This document shows positions 1 to 9,604 of a DNA stretch of 64,000 nucleotides, one piece after another. Origin of the DNA: Chryseobacterium gleum (GTDB taxonomy: Bacteria; Bacteroidota; Bacteroidia; Flavobacteriales_D; Sanyastnellaceae); NCBI GenBank assembly GCA_945862415.1, contig CAMAYP010000001.1, forward strand, positions 38,823 to 102,822. Direction: 5' to 3'. The notes beneath the pieces are model-generated. The model had not been told where the DNA came from and searched no databases. It saw only the letters and a list, made by a program, of their open reading frames with translations. How positions within the stretch are numbered: the stretch's first letter is position 1; each line of letters begins with the position of its first letter. The position numbers and the translations under genes were made by a program.

Positions 1-1856
1 CGGAAATTGTTTTTCCGGCAGGACAAGATGAGGTAACCATCACATTCCAGGCAATTCAGGATTTTGTGATGGAAGGTGTGGAGACACTTGAAATTACCAT
101 GGAAAACGCCGGTTGTGGATCGAGCAGTGCGAATGTTTCAATCAGCGTTTATGATCTTCCTGCGCTCGAAGTAGCCTTAGACGATGCATTGATTAATTGC
201 GGAGAATCGGTCACATTTACTCCTACAATAACAGGAGGCTTGGGTGATTATACCCTTGTTTGGGACGGTGTATTTGAAGGCGCGAGCTATATCGTTATTC
301 CCCAACAGGCCGCAACCTATTCGTACTCTGTTTCTGATACGTGCGGCGTAATCCCTTTTAATGGGAGTGTATCGGTTGAGTTTGTTGTGAATCCGCAGTT
401 GCTCGTAGAAGTTTCTGATGACCTCACCGCGACCTGTTTAGACGTGCAGGAATTTCAGCCGCAAATTTCCGGTGGTTTGCCACCGTATGAAGTAGCATGG
501 TATGTCGATGGAGCATTGGAATCTGTGAATACTGATTTGCTCTTTGCTTCTGATGTCAGCGTATCGATTGCGTTTGCGGTCACCGATTTATGCGGTGTAG
601 AAGTCTCGGATCAGTTTAACTACAATGTGCCCGCTGTGCCTATTGAAGTGAACTTGGGACAAGATGTTACCGTTCGTTGCATTGATGAAGTAGTTTACAA
701 TCCGCAGCCAACAGGTGGGATAGGCGCATTTACGTATGAGTGGTTTGTGGATGGAGCCGCACAGCCCGGTACCCAGGAATTCGATAATTTCTTTTTCAAC
801 GATGCGACGGTTCGCGTGGAGATTACCGATGAGTGCGGGAATTTCACCAGCGATGAGGTGGATGTTTTGGTTCCCCCTGTGCCGGTATCAGTTGCGCTAC
901 CTTCTGATATTTATACGACATGCCTTGAAACAAGTAGCCTTCAGCCGGTGGTTTCCGGAGGTGCGGGCGATTTAGACTATGCTTGGTCTGTCAACGGCGT
1001 GGAGTATTCGAATGACACAGCAATCAATTATTCGACAGAATTAAATACAGCCATCGCTTTGACGGTTGAGGATGCGTGTGGTAATGCGGGGTATGACGAA
1101 ATGCAGATTTTCATTCCTGCAGTGCCTGTGCAGGTTTCTACGACTGCCGATACCACGATTTGCTTGTATGATGGCGCATTGCTGTCGGGAAGTGCATCGG
1201 GGGGAGTTGGCGAGCTCGTGTTGTCGTGGGAGGGTGGGTCCAATCAAGCGACTGTCTATGCAACACCTACCACATCTTCAGCCTATCGTTTATTCGTTCA
1301 GGATGAGTGTGGCAATACGGCCAGCGCAAATGTTTTTGTAACTGTCGATTTCGTGGAGCCCAATTTTATCTCCGCTTATTTGGATGATGAGTTGGTGGGA
1401 TTTACGAATTTAATGCCCGATTCGGTTGTTACCTTTTGGGAATTTTCGGATGGTACTATTTCGAATGACCAAAATCCGGTTCACCGCTTCAATACAGTGG
1501 ATGAATGGGTTGCCACGTTGCACGCCTATTCGGCAGCAGGTTGCCACAACGAGGTGTCTCAGACTTTCGAAGCCACCGGCGCTGTTTTTATTCCAACGGC
1601 ATTCACTCCAGACGCCGACGGCATCAATGACATTTGGAAGCCGGTTGGTCGAGATTTGGTCAGCTACCAATTGCGCGTGTTTAATAGGTCGGGTGAGGTG
1701 GTTTTTGAAACTGGCGACATGGAGCAGTATTGGGATGGAAGCATGCGTGGAGGAGAATATTATGTGCCCAATGGGGCGTATAGTTTTATTTTGCAAGCTA
1801 CAGATGCTAGGTATAATTCGTTTGAACGTTCGGGTCATGTGCAACTCGTTCGCTGA
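1..1856 (+). CDS. Secreted multi-Ig-like protein with type B T9SS sorting domain (5' end outside window)
   Basis: The reading frame is open from base 3 through the listed GTG/ATG, so this is the C-terminal ~617 residues of a longer protein; the ORF-track start is an artefact. The first ~50 visible residues resemble the end of a Calx-beta-like domain. Then come five tandem Ig/PKD-like repeats of about 85 residues. Each opens with a Cys-containing strand, has a (S/T)GG-G/P turn before a W/Y-x-W strand, and closes with an Asp/Glu-x-CG strand; linkers such as VPAVPIEV join them. The paired Cys in each repeat may form disulfides. The last ~85 residues (from FIPTAFTPDADGINDIW) match the gliding-motility-associated C-terminal domain, the type B T9SS signal. 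It is therefore inferred to be an exported surface adhesin. The next gene has a related architecture, suggesting a tandem duplication. Confidence 0.85.
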   Translation, partial: EIVFPAGQDEVTITFQAIQDFVMEGVETLEITMENAGCGSSSANVSISVYDLPALEVALDDALINCGESVTFTPTITGGLGDYTLVWDGVFEGASYIVIPQQAATYSYSVSDTCGVIPFNGSVSVEFVVNPQLLVEVSDDLTATCLDVQEFQPQISGGLPPYEVAWYVDGALESVNTDLLFASDVSVSIAFAVTDLCGVEVSDQFNYNVPAVPIEVNLGQDVTVRCIDEVVYNPQPTGGIGAFTYEWFVDGAAQPGTQEFDNFFFNDATVRVEITDECGNFTSDEVDVLVPPVPVSVALPSDIYTTCLETSSLQPVVSGGAGDLDYAWSVNGVEYSNDTAINYSTELNTAIALTVEDACGNAGYDEMQIFIPAVPVQVSTTADTTICLYDGALLSGSASGGVGELVLSWEGGSNQATVYATPTTSSAYRLFVQDECGNTASANVFVTVDFVEPNFISAYLDDELVGFTNLMPDSVVTFWEFSDGTISNDQNPVHRFNTVDEWVATLHAYSAAGCHNEVSQTFEATGAVFIPTAFTPDADGINDIWKPVGRDLVSYQLRVFNRSGEVVFETGDMEQYWDGSMRGGEYYVPNGAYSFILQATDARYNSFERSGHVQLVR

Positions 1857-1910
1857 TACGGACAACTTTTTAGAGAAGCCTTCTGTCATTAATTATCGAA
1901 ACCAAATCTT

Positions 1911-3767
1911 ATGAGAATTCTTATACCTTTTTTTGCCCTTATCGTATTTGCTGCGAATAGCATAGCTCAGGTAACCGTTACCACAGTTACTCCCGCAGAG
2001 GCTGTTGCAGCGTTGGTAGGACCCGATTTAGAGGTTAGTAACATCACCTTCACAGGCGATGTCATTCAGCTTGGAACGTATCAAAACGCAGGAGGCAATT
2101 TTCCGATTGCCAACGGTATCGTGTTGAGCACAAGCGACGCCAATAACTTTGAGGCAGATGCTTTCTTCGGTGATCCGATCAATCCCGTGAATACGGAGCC
2201 TGATTTGTTGGATATCGCCAACTCTGTTCCCCCGCTAATCAATCAGACGTTTGTAGTGAATGGTGTTTTCGATGTTGCGATACTTGAATTCGACTTCGTT
2301 GCTTCAGGGCCTATTCTTACTTTCAAGTATGTATTTGGATCGGATGAATACCTCACCTTCGTAAACACACAATACAATGACGTCTTTTCATTTCTGATTT
2401 CAGGACCGGGTATTACCGGCCCGTATGCCTCGCCCGCAGCGTTTCCGGATGGTGCGCAAAACATTGCAGGCGTTCCCAACAGCGACCCCTTCTTGCCCAT
2501 TACTATTTCTTCGGTAAATAATGTGTTGAACACTCAATACTACATTAATAACCCTGGAAACATAATCAATAATACCATTAGCTGCACAGGCTACACTGAT
2601 TCGTTGCGTGTGTATGCTGATTTGCAATGCGGTCAAACCTATCACATGAAACTTGCAATTGCCGATGGTTCAGACGCCGGGTTGAAGTCGATGGTAATGT
2701 TTGAGGAAGGTAGCTTCCAGCTTTCAGGTGCAGGTATCGAGGCTTATTCAGTCGGCGCGCCTAGCACGTTGGAGGAAGATTTTGTGCTTATCGAAGGCTG
2801 TTTAAACGGAGAGTTGCGTGTGCAGCCTCCGGCATGTGCTGCTGAAATACTGGATGTCGATTTTTCCTATTCGGGTATTGCAATAAATGGTCTCGATTAT
2901 GAGGCGTTGCCAATTACATTGAGTCTTCAGGGTGAACCGGTGCTTATTCCGATTATTGCTGTAGCCGATGGTATCAATGAAGGCGACGAGTCGGTGCAGA
3001 TTGTAATGAACTTTATCAATCTCGAAGGCGAGCCCGATTCTGATACTACCAACATCGTTATTCGTGATTATATACAGCCTGCTGTCGCTATGAAAACAGT
3101 GTATATCTGCAACAACGATACAACTGTTTCACCTGTCATCACAGGAGGTTTTGCCCCCTATGGTTATACATGGTGGGATGGTTCGCAAACGACCTCACAT
3201 TTTTTTGATGAAGGCGATGCCGGTAGTTACTCTATATCGATGAGCGATTGGTGCGGAACCGCTTTCGATACGGATTTTGATGTAGTGGAGCCGGGCCCCA
3301 TTTTCGTTGCGCCGTTGATCTATAATTGTTTTGGACAGCAAACGGAAGATTTGGCTCGAAACGGTGCGCCACCCTATAGCATTGTTTTCTCTGAAGATTC
3401 GCTCACCAACACGGATTACTCATTTTTAGCTGAATATTATGGCACCTATTACGTGACCTTTACCGATCAGTGCGCTTCTTCAGGAGCAGCAACGATTGTA
3501 ACACAGCGATGTGATACGAAGGTTCCCAACGTGTTTACCCCGAATGGTGACGGCAAGAACGATACATTCGAGATTTTCGGTATTGAAGGTTTCCGTGGAA
3601 GCAGCCTCGTTGTATTCGACCGTTGGGGAACGATTGTTTTTGAGGATAAGGACTACAAAAACAATTGGAGCGGTTCGGATAATCCGGATGGTGTTTACTT
3701 CTACATCTTCACTCGTTCAGATAAAGAGGTGTTTACCGGGTCTTTCGAGAAGCTCGGAACGAAATAA
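1911..3767 (+). CDS. Choice-of-anchor L domain protein with type B T9SS sorting domain
   Basis: A 618-residue exported protein. Residues 1-20 are a signal peptide ending in NSIAQ. Residues ~20-270 match the choice-of-anchor L domain as I know it, with GIVLSTSDA, a YVFGSDEYLTFV strand and a YNDVFSFLISGPG strand. Residues ~275-390 look Calx-beta-like (AVADGINEGDESVQIVM), followed by an Ig-like segment with a TGGFAPYGYTWWDG turn. Residues ~535-618, beginning VPNVFTPNGDGKNDTFEI, are a gliding-motility-associated C-terminal (type B sorting) domain. It lies 54 bp after its paralogue on the same strand. A strong hairpin plus T-run sits just past its stop, inside the convergent gene. The surface role (adhesion or matrix) is inferred; the ligand is unknown. 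Confidence 0.88.
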   Translation: MRILIPFFALIVFAANSIAQVTVTTVTPAEAVAALVGPDLEVSNITFTGDVIQLGTYQNAGGNFPIANGIVLSTSDANNFEADAFFGDPINPVNTEPDLLDIANSVPPLINQTFVVNGVFDVAILEFDFVASGPILTFKYVFGSDEYLTFVNTQYNDVFSFLISGPGITGPYASPAAFPDGAQNIAGVPNSDPFLPITISSVNNVLNTQYYINNPGNIINNTISCTGYTDSLRVYADLQCGQTYHMKLAIADGSDAGLKSMVMFEEGSFQLSGAGIEAYSVGAPSTLEEDFVLIEGCLNGELRVQPPACAAEILDVDFSYSGIAINGLDYEALPITLSLQGEPVLIPIIAVADGINEGDESVQIVMNFINLEGEPDSDTTNIVIRDYIQPAVAMKTVYICNNDTTVSPVITGGFAPYGYTWWDGSQTTSHFFDEGDAGSYSISMSDWCGTAFDTDFDVVEPGPIFVAPLIYNCFGQQTEDLARNGAPPYSIVFSEDSLTNTDYSFLAEYYGTYYVTFTDQCASSGAATIVTQRCDTKVPNVFTPNGDGKNDTFEIFGIEGFRGSSLVVFDRWGTIVFEDKDYKNNWSGSDNPDGVYFYIFTRSDKEVFTGSFEKLGTK

Positions 3768-3770
3768 GCG

Positions 3771-4739
3771 TTAGAACTCACGTGTATGAAGAGCTTGTGC
3801 CAGTTGGTGCAAGCTCTCTTTTTTTTCACGGGCCACATCAATGGCATTCAAACGCTGCAAGGCAAGTTGATAATACTCGTTTACCTTTTCCTTTAAGGAA
3901 AGATCAATGCCTAATTCACGAAACAGGTTGCTAACAATTTCGACTTTGGCGGTTGCATTTTTATTCTCAAGTTGCAGGTCCAGAAGCGCGCGTTGATTTT
4001 CGTTCGCCTTCGTGTAGGCTTCTATCATCAAGTAGGTTTTCTTGTTGGCCAATATATCGCCGCCTACCTGTTTTCCGGTTTTTGATCCGTCACCAAACGT
4101 GTCCAGATAATCGTCCCAAAGTTGGAATGAAAGCCCTAGAGCAATCGCGAAATCATAGATGGCTTCTTGGTCGGGCAATGAGGCGCCGCCAATGATTGCA
4201 CCTATTTTCATTGAACCGCCGAGCAGAACAGACGTTTTGAGTCTGATCATTTCGATGTATTCTTCGATTGATACATCCTTGCGCGATTGAAAGTCCATGT
4301 CCATTTGCTGACCGATGCAAACTTCCAGTGCCGTGGTGTTGAATGTACGTATCACATCTCCCAAGACCTCTTGTTTGGTCTTGATGAGTAATTGATACGC
4401 TTGTATGAGCATAGCGTCGCCGCTCAGAATGGCCACATCGCGATTCCATTTCTCATGAACGGTAGGTTTTCCTCTGCGCAACGGTGCATTGTCCATAATA
4501 TCGTCGTGCATGAGTGTGAAGTTGTGGAAGACTTCCATGGCAATGGCCGGGTAAACCACGTCTTCCGAATCGCCTTCGAACAGGTCGGCTGCGAGCAGTG
4601 TAAGCAGCGGGCGAACACGCTTGCCTCCAAGACTCAATATGTAGTTGACCGGTTGGAGGATATTCTCGTCGCCGTTTTTACGGCAGAAGCCATCAATTTT
4701 TTGTTGGATGACGGCTTGAAAATCTGCTAAGGAATGCAT
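3771..4739 (-). CDS. Polyprenyl (geranylgeranyl/farnesyl-type) diphosphate synthase
   Basis: A trans-isoprenyl diphosphate synthase of 322 residues from the chosen start. It condenses isopentenyl diphosphate with an allylic diphosphate to make precursors for quinones, carotenoids or undecaprenyl carriers. Visible motifs are GGKRVRP (~40), the first Asp-rich motif DDIMD (79-83) followed by LRRGKPTVH, and the second DDYLD (209-213) within FQLWDDYLD. Product chain length cannot be read with confidence from sequence alone. I chose the ATG at 4739 because it sits 4 bases after the rmlA stop, whereas the ORF-track start would overlap rmlA by about 55 bases. It is apparently co-transcribed with rmlA upstream. 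Its 3' end contains the terminator of the convergent neighbour. Confidence 0.88.
   Translation of the reverse strand: MHSLADFQAVIQQKIDGFCRKNGDENILQPVNYILSLGGKRVRPLLTLLAADLFEGDSEDVVYPAIAMEVFHNFTLMHDDIMDNAPLRRGKPTVHEKWNRDVAILSGDAMLIQAYQLLIKTKQEVLGDVIRTFNTTALEVCIGQQMDMDFQSRKDVSIEEYIEMIRLKTSVLLGGSMKIGAIIGGASLPDQEAIYDFAIALGLSFQLWDDYLDTFGDGSKTGKQVGGDILANKKTYLMIEAYTKANENQRALLDLQLENKNATAKVEIVSNLFRELGIDLSLKEKVNEYYQLALQRLNAIDVAREKKESLHQLAQALHTREF
3791..3826 (+). terminator. Rho-independent terminator of the 1911 gene, inside the convergent CDS
   Basis: GAGCTTGTGCC / GGTGCAAGCTC forms an 11-bp stem with two G-U pairs and an AGTT loop, followed by TCTTTTTTTT. On the plus strand it lies 23 bases past the stop of the type B cargo gene. 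It overlaps the last codons of the opposing polyprenyl synthase gene, so the same bases serve as terminator and coding sequence. Confidence 0.75.
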
Positions 4740-4743
4740 GTAC

Positions 4744-5613
4744 TTATTTACCGGCTTTAAGTTGGTCGAGTATGTACCTGCCATAGCCGCTATTGACAAG
4801 TGGTTGTGCTATTTGTTCGGTTTGTGCATCGTCAATAAAGCCCATGCGCCAAGCTATTTCTTCGATACATCCAATTTTCAATCCTTGGCGCTCTTCGATG
4901 ACTTGCACATATTGACCGGCCTGCATTAGCGAAGCAAATGTGCCTGTATCGAGCCATGCGGTTCCTCGGTCCATGCGTTGCACTTTGAGGCGTCCCTGAC
5001 GCAGATATTCTTTGTTTACATCGGTAATTTCGTATTCGCCACGTGCACTTGGCTGCAGGTTTTTGGCTATTTCAACTACATCGTTGTCGTAAAAATAAAG
5101 ACCGGGCACTGCATAATTGCTTTTGGGTTGTTTCGGCTTTTCTTCGATGCTTACGGCTTTTCCATTGGCATCAAACTCAACCACACCATACCGTTCAGGA
5201 TCTCGAACGTGATAGGCATATACTAACCCGCCATCGATTTCCGTGTTTTCGCGTAGCATATGTCCCAAACCCCGGCCGTAAAAGATGTTGTCGCCAAGAA
5301 TGAGTGCTGCCTTGTCGTTGCCTATGAAGTCGGCCCCTAGCACAAAGGCTTGTGCAAGACCGTTAGGTACTTCCTGCACCTGATAGCTGAAGTTACACCC
5401 CAATCTTTTTCCGTCGCCCAGGAGTTTTTCAAACCCGGGTAAATCGTGTGGTGTTGAGATAATAAGGATATCCCGGATGTTGGCAAGCATAAGGGTCGAC
5501 AACGGATAGTAAATCATCGGTTTGTCGTAAACAGGCATGAGCTGTTTACTCACGGCCAACGTGAGAGGGTATAAGCGGGTTCCGCTGCCACCGGCTAGAA
5601 TGATACCTTTCAT
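4744..5613 (-). CDS. rfbA: Glucose-1-phosphate thymidylyltransferase RmlA
   Basis: A 289-residue nucleotidyltransferase making dTDP-glucose from dTTP and glucose-1-phosphate, the first step of dTDP-rhamnose and related sugar synthesis. The N-terminus [18 protein letters not shown] carries the GGxGTRL nucleotide-binding signature. [35 protein letters not shown] and GTAWLDTGT match the RmlA family. I chose the start at 5613, giving the standard N-terminus; the 25 extra residues in the ORF track reach into the spacer beside the RND gene. No rmlB, rmlC or rmlD is adjacent, so later steps must be encoded elsewhere. It lies between the RND exporter (10-base gap) and the polyprenyl synthase, probably in one minus-strand unit. 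Confidence 0.93.
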   Translation of the reverse strand: MKGIILAGGSGTRLYPLTLAVSKQLMPVYDKPMIYYPLSTLMLANIRDILIISTPHDLPGFEKLLGDGKRLGCNFSYQVQEVPNGLAQAFVLGADFIGNDKAALILGDNIFYGRGLGHMLRENTEIDGGLVYAYHVRDPERYGVVEFDANGKAVSIEEKPKQPKSNYAVPGLYFYDNDVVEIAKNLQPSARGEYEITDVNKEYLRQGRLKVQRMDRGTAWLDTGTFASLMQAGQYVQVIEERQGLKIGCIEEIAWRMGFIDDAQTEQIAQPLVNSGYGRYILDQLKAGK

Positions 5614-5623
5614 GAATACTAAT

Positions 5624-8077
5624 TTAATTTTTTTCGAGTTCAATTTTGCGCACGCTCCAATCATCGTAATGGAGGTCATCTTCTTCATCGAGCGTTTGGA
5701 AGAAGGGCTCTTGAAAAGATTTAGTTGTTATGCGCTTTTGAAACGATAACAAGAGTGCCGGCAGTATTAGAAGGTTGGTAATCATTGCCACCAACAAGGT
5801 TACTGCCGTAAGAACTCCAAGCGCACGGGTTCCTTCAAATTCACTAGCTGCAAAGCAACCAAAGCCAAATAAGAGAACTAAGGAAGTATAAACCATACTT
5901 GCGCCTGTTTCTCGGATGGCAAGCAAGGCAGACTCCTTGATTTTCCAATTGTGGATTTTTAATTCCTGACGATACTTTGCTAAGTAGTGAATTGTATTGT
6001 CGACTGTTATGCCGAGTGCAATCGAAAATACAAGGATGGTTGAAGGCTTCAAGGGAATGCCGGCAAACCCCATGATGCCGGCTGTAATGATTTGCGGAAT
6101 AATGTTGGGGATAAATGAAATGAAAACCATTCGTGCGCTCCAGAACATAAAGGCCATCATAATCGAAATGATGAGGACACCGAAAAGCAACGAACTGAAT
6201 AAATCGCCCACGAGGTAATTGGTTCCTTCGAGAAATACTACAGAGGTGCCCGTTAGCGTCACCTTGTATTTGGCAGGGTCGAATATGCTGTCGATTTTTG
6301 GTTTGATATCGGCCATCAACCGGTCCATTTCTTTCGTTCCGATATCTGCTACCTGGGTAGTCACGCGCGTGAGTCTTTTGGTGCTATCGAGAAACGTTTT
6401 TTCTACGCCTTTGTCGGCACGATTGTCATCGCCGATAAACTCTCCAATGAAGGCTTGCTCCTCGCGTGGTATTAGCGTGTAATAGGCAGAATCGCCCATG
6501 TAAAAAGCTTGTCGCAGGTATTTACTGGCGTCTACGATAGAGAGTGATCTGGAAAATGGATGGATTGTGGTATCCTTCAATTCCAGCGTATATCCGGCAA
6601 GCAAGTATTGCAGCTCCTCTATTTTCTGCAGATTTTTGTCTTTTGTTATTTGTCCTTTTTTGCCACAATCAATAAGAATTTCGAATGGCATGACCCCATT
6701 GAAGTTTGCCTCAAACCACTTTAAATCGGTTATAACACGGTCGCTATCCGGAATGTCGTCCACGATATTGCCGGTGGTGTGCATTCGGCTGATTCCGTAT
6801 ACACAAACGGCGGTCAACACAAGGGTAATGGCATAAATCCATTTGCGGTGGAAAATTACGCTGCGCACTAATGCGTCGAGAATTCTCTCCAGCCACGGCG
6901 AGCTGAGGTGCCCAAGGTGGCGTTCGGTAGGTGGAGGAAGATAGCTGTATACAATTGGGAATACGAGCAACGACAGGAAGAATGCTAGCAAACAGTTCAA
7001 GCTGGCAATCACACCGAAGTGTTTCAGCAAATCGCTCGAGGTAAAAATGAATGTTGCGAAACCTACGGCAGTAGTGGCGTTTATCATGAATGCCGCAGCG
7101 CCGGCTTTCTGAACAACCCGCGCAAGTGCCCTAGTCTTGTTGCCGTAACGTTGATACTCTTGATGATACTTTGTGACCAGATAAATACAGTTAGGAACCG
7201 TTGTTACAATCATTAACGGGGGAATGAGACCCATCAGCATTGTAATCGGGTAATCGAAAACGGCAATACTGCCCATTGCAATTACCACCGAAACGACTAC
7301 CACGCTCATAACGACCATGGTGACTTTCACACTGCGAAAGAATACCAAGAGAAGTACCATGCAAATGATAGCCGAAAGAATGGTGAAGAATTTCAGTTCG
7401 GCCTTCACTTTAACGGTCATGACCGAACGGATGTAAGGCATTCCCGATACAAAGGTTTGGATTCCCGTATCACGGGTAAATTGATCGGACAGCATTAGCA
7501 TGCGCTCAACCGCGTTGCCGCGATTTTCCGAATTAAACAGTTTGGCATTCACAAACACCATCATCAAACCTGCGTCGCCATCTTTCTTATATAGCAGCTT
7601 TTCATAAAAGGGTAGGCTATTCAGTATTCCACGCAAAGAGTCGAGTTCGAACTGTGTTGTAGGGTCGTACTTTATGAGCTGCTGAAAATCGAAACGCTGC
7701 AGCGTTGTGTCTTTAACTAGATTGTAGCAATTACCGGTCGAAAAAACACTGTCGACCATAGGGAAGGATTGGCCATCAACTTCTACGGTGGTGGCTTGCA
7801 GTTCACGAACCAGCTTGCGCCACTGATTGAAGTTATTGAGTTCCCAAATGCGTTCGTCTTTGTATCCGATAGCGAGTACGTTACCGTCTTCGCTAAATTG
7901 ATCTACGAAGCTGCGATATTCAATGTAGGTGCTATCGTCTTCAGGAAGCACGCCTCCGAATTTATAGCTCATGCGCGCGTATTGCGATTGCCAGCCCATA
8001 ACGGCCGTAATCAAAATAAGCAGCAACCCCAAGGGTGCGCGATAGCGTAATATGAAGGCTCCTATTTTACCCCACAT
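5624..8077 (-). CDS. RND-superfamily (MMPL/Patched-like) exporter
   Basis: An 817-residue inner-membrane protein with the duplicated RND layout: one N-terminal membrane helix (~12-32), a large periplasmic loop, five to six helices (~225-400) including a sterol-sensing-domain-like segment, then a second helix/loop/helix-bundle repeat (~415-790). [26 protein letters not shown] in repeat one and [21 protein letters not shown] in repeat two are the equivalent conserved helix-4 segments. This matches predicted exporters of the RND superfamily (COG1033) rather than AcrB-type tripartite pumps; no membrane-fusion or outer-membrane partner is adjacent. The substrate is unknown; lipid or hopanoid transport is known for some relatives. 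The start [13 protein letters not shown] at 8077 is chosen because the longer ORF would overlap rpoN's start and -7 element. Confidence 0.85.
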   Translation of the reverse strand: MWGKIGAFILRYRAPLGLLLILITAVMGWQSQYARMSYKFGGVLPEDDSTYIEYRSFVDQFSEDGNVLAIGYKDERIWELNNFNQWRKLVRELQATTVEVDGQSFPMVDSVFSTGNCYNLVKDTTLQRFDFQQLIKYDPTTQFELDSLRGILNSLPFYEKLLYKKDGDAGLMMVFVNAKLFNSENRGNAVERMLMLSDQFTRDTGIQTFVSGMPYIRSVMTVKVKAELKFFTILSAIICMVLLLVFFRSVKVTMVVMSVVVVSVVIAMGSIAVFDYPITMLMGLIPPLMIVTTVPNCIYLVTKYHQEYQRYGNKTRALARVVQKAGAAAFMINATTAVGFATFIFTSSDLLKHFGVIASLNCLLAFFLSLLVFPIVYSYLPPPTERHLGHLSSPWLERILDALVRSVIFHRKWIYAITLVLTAVCVYGISRMHTTGNIVDDIPDSDRVITDLKWFEANFNGVMPFEILIDCGKKGQITKDKNLQKIEELQYLLAGYTLELKDTTIHPFSRSLSIVDASKYLRQAFYMGDSAYYTLIPREEQAFIGEFIGDDNRADKGVEKTFLDSTKRLTRVTTQVADIGTKEMDRLMADIKPKIDSIFDPAKYKVTLTGTSVVFLEGTNYLVGDLFSSLLFGVLIISIMMAFMFWSARMVFISFIPNIIPQIITAGIMGFAGIPLKPSTILVFSIALGITVDNTIHYLAKYRQELKIHNWKIKESALLAIRETGASMVYTSLVLLFGFGCFAASEFEGTRALGVLTAVTLLVAMITNLLILPALLLSFQKRITTKSFQEPFFQTLDEEDDLHYDDWSVRKIELEKN

Positions 8078-8128
8078 AGATTTGACGCAAAGAAACGATA
8101 AGAAGTCAATGGAAACCAAAAATTGGTG

Positions 8129-8136
8129 TAGGTTTG
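8129..8136 (+). promoter_or_regulatory. Possible -7 element of rpoN
   Basis: TAGGTTTG matches the Bacteroidota -7 consensus TANNTTTG and ends 7 bases before the rpoN ATG, implying a nearly leaderless transcript. No convincing TTTG -33 element is seen at 17-23 bases upstream. Confidence 0.3.
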
Positions 8137-8143
8137 GAGCGTT

Positions 8144-9604
8144 ATGTTGAAGCAAACGATCCAACAAAAATTACAGGTAAAATTATCGCCTCAGCAAATT
8201 CAGCTCATGAAGATGCTTCAGATTCCAACAATGGAGTTGGATCAGCGCATTAAAGAGGAGATGGAAGTCAATCCAGCCCTGGAAGAGGGCAATGAAGATA
8301 CCGATCCTGCTGATGATGATCAGGGCGAGGACCAACAAGAGGATTCGGAGAGTGAAAATAAGGAGGAGGATGAAATAGATCTTTCCGATTATTTCGATGA
8401 TGATGATATCCCTGATTATAAATTAAGAGTCAACAATCACAGTTCGGATGATGAGGAGCGTGACACTCCATTGGGCGCAGGGCGCACCTTTCAGGATTTG
8501 CTTTTTGCGCAGTTGGGTATGACAGAGTTGGACGACGATCAACGCATGTTGGCGGAGTATCTCATAGGCAATTTGGATGAGAACGGCTATTTACGCAGAG
8601 AGTTGGCGGCTGTCGCAAATGACCTTGCTTTTTCGATGAATATCAGCGCTACTGTTGCCGATTTGGAGGAGGTATTGTCCGCTATTCAAGAATTGGATCC
8701 ACCCGGAGTGGGCGCGCGCGATTTGAGGGAGTGTTTACTTATTCAAGTAAGGCGCTCAGAGGTTCGCAATGCCGACACAGTAATGGCCGAGAAGGTATTG
8801 GTGAAGTATTTTGAAGAGTTTACCAAGAAACACTACGAAAAAATAGCGAAACGACTGGATATTGAAGAAGCCGAGTTAAAACCGGCGATTGATCTTATTC
8901 TTCATTTGAATCCAAAGCCGGGCAATAGTATGATAGAAGCTGCCCGAACCGTGCAGCATATCGTTCCCGATTTTTTATTGATTTCGGAAGACGAGGAGTT
9001 GAAGCTCACGCTCAATGCCCGCAATGCACCTGAATTGCGCATTAGCCGTGAGTATCGCGAAATGATGCAGCATTATGCTAAAGCGAAAGTAAAGGACACT
9101 AAGGAAAAGGAAGCCTTGCTTTTTGTGAAGCAAAAAATAGACAGCGCAAAGTGGTTCATTGACGCTATCAGACAACGAAATGACACACTGTTGTACTGCA
9201 TGCAGGCCATCGTAAATTATCAAAAGGAGTTCTTCCTAACGGGTGATGAAACCAAGCTGAAACCCATGATTTTGAAGGATATTGCGGATATGGTTGGAAT
9301 GGATATTTCCACGATTAGCCGTGTTGCCAATAGCAAGCATATTCAAACCACCTTCGGCACGTATCTATTGAAATATTTTTTCAGTGAAAGTCTTAGCACC
9401 GACGACGGGGAGGAGGTTTCATCGCGTGAAGTTAAGCAGATACTGAAGGATGCTATTGAGGCTGAGCAGAAGAGAAAACCACTCACGGATGAGAAATTGA
9501 TGAAACTGCTGAACGATAAGGGCTATAATATTGCGCGTCGAACAGTGGCCAAGTATCGCGAACAATTAGGCATACCGGTAGCACGATTAAGAAAGGAATG
9601 GTAG
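8144..9604 (+). CDS. rpoN: RNA polymerase sigma-54 factor RpoN
   Basis: Sigma-54 of 486 residues, the alternative sigma factor that binds -24/-12 promoters and needs an AAA+ activator. The N-terminal Gln-rich activator-interacting region (QQKLQVKLSPQQIQLMKMLQIP, from ~7) is followed by an acidic region II (~50-95, mostly Asp/Glu), the core-binding domain (~120-320) and the DNA-binding domain. SRVANSKHIQTTFGTYLLKYFF is the characteristic pre-HTH segment, and ARRTVAKYRE (464-473) is the RpoN box. Length and domain order are normal. No sigma-54 activator is encoded in this window. Its last 7 bases overlap the start of the PAP2-like gene. Confidence 0.97.
   Translation: MLKQTIQQKLQVKLSPQQIQLMKMLQIPTMELDQRIKEEMEVNPALEEGNEDTDPADDDQGEDQQEDSESENKEEDEIDLSDYFDDDDIPDYKLRVNNHSSDDEERDTPLGAGRTFQDLLFAQLGMTELDDDQRMLAEYLIGNLDENGYLRRELAAVANDLAFSMNISATVADLEEVLSAIQELDPPGVGARDLRECLLIQVRRSEVRNADTVMAEKVLVKYFEEFTKKHYEKIAKRLDIEEAELKPAIDLILHLNPKPGNSMIEAARTVQHIVPDFLLISEDEELKLTLNARNAPELRISREYREMMQHYAKAKVKDTKEKEALLFVKQKIDSAKWFIDAIRQRNDTLLYCMQAIVNYQKEFFLTGDETKLKPMILKDIADMVGMDISTISRVANSKHIQTTFGTYLLKYFFSESLSTDDGEEVSSREVKQILKDAIEAEQKRKPLTDEKLMKLLNDKGYNIARRTVAKYREQLGIPVARLRKEW

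Noticed and set aside
190-1340. Repetitive stretch considered as CRISPR or DNA repeat array
   Set aside because: The periodicity (~255 bases) is at protein level: divergent Ig-like repeats with poor nucleotide identity and no spacer structure.
1410-1889. 159-residue minus-strand ORF over the type B sorting domain
   Set aside because: Overlaps the conserved gliding-motility C-terminal domain in the real frame; no motifs of its own.
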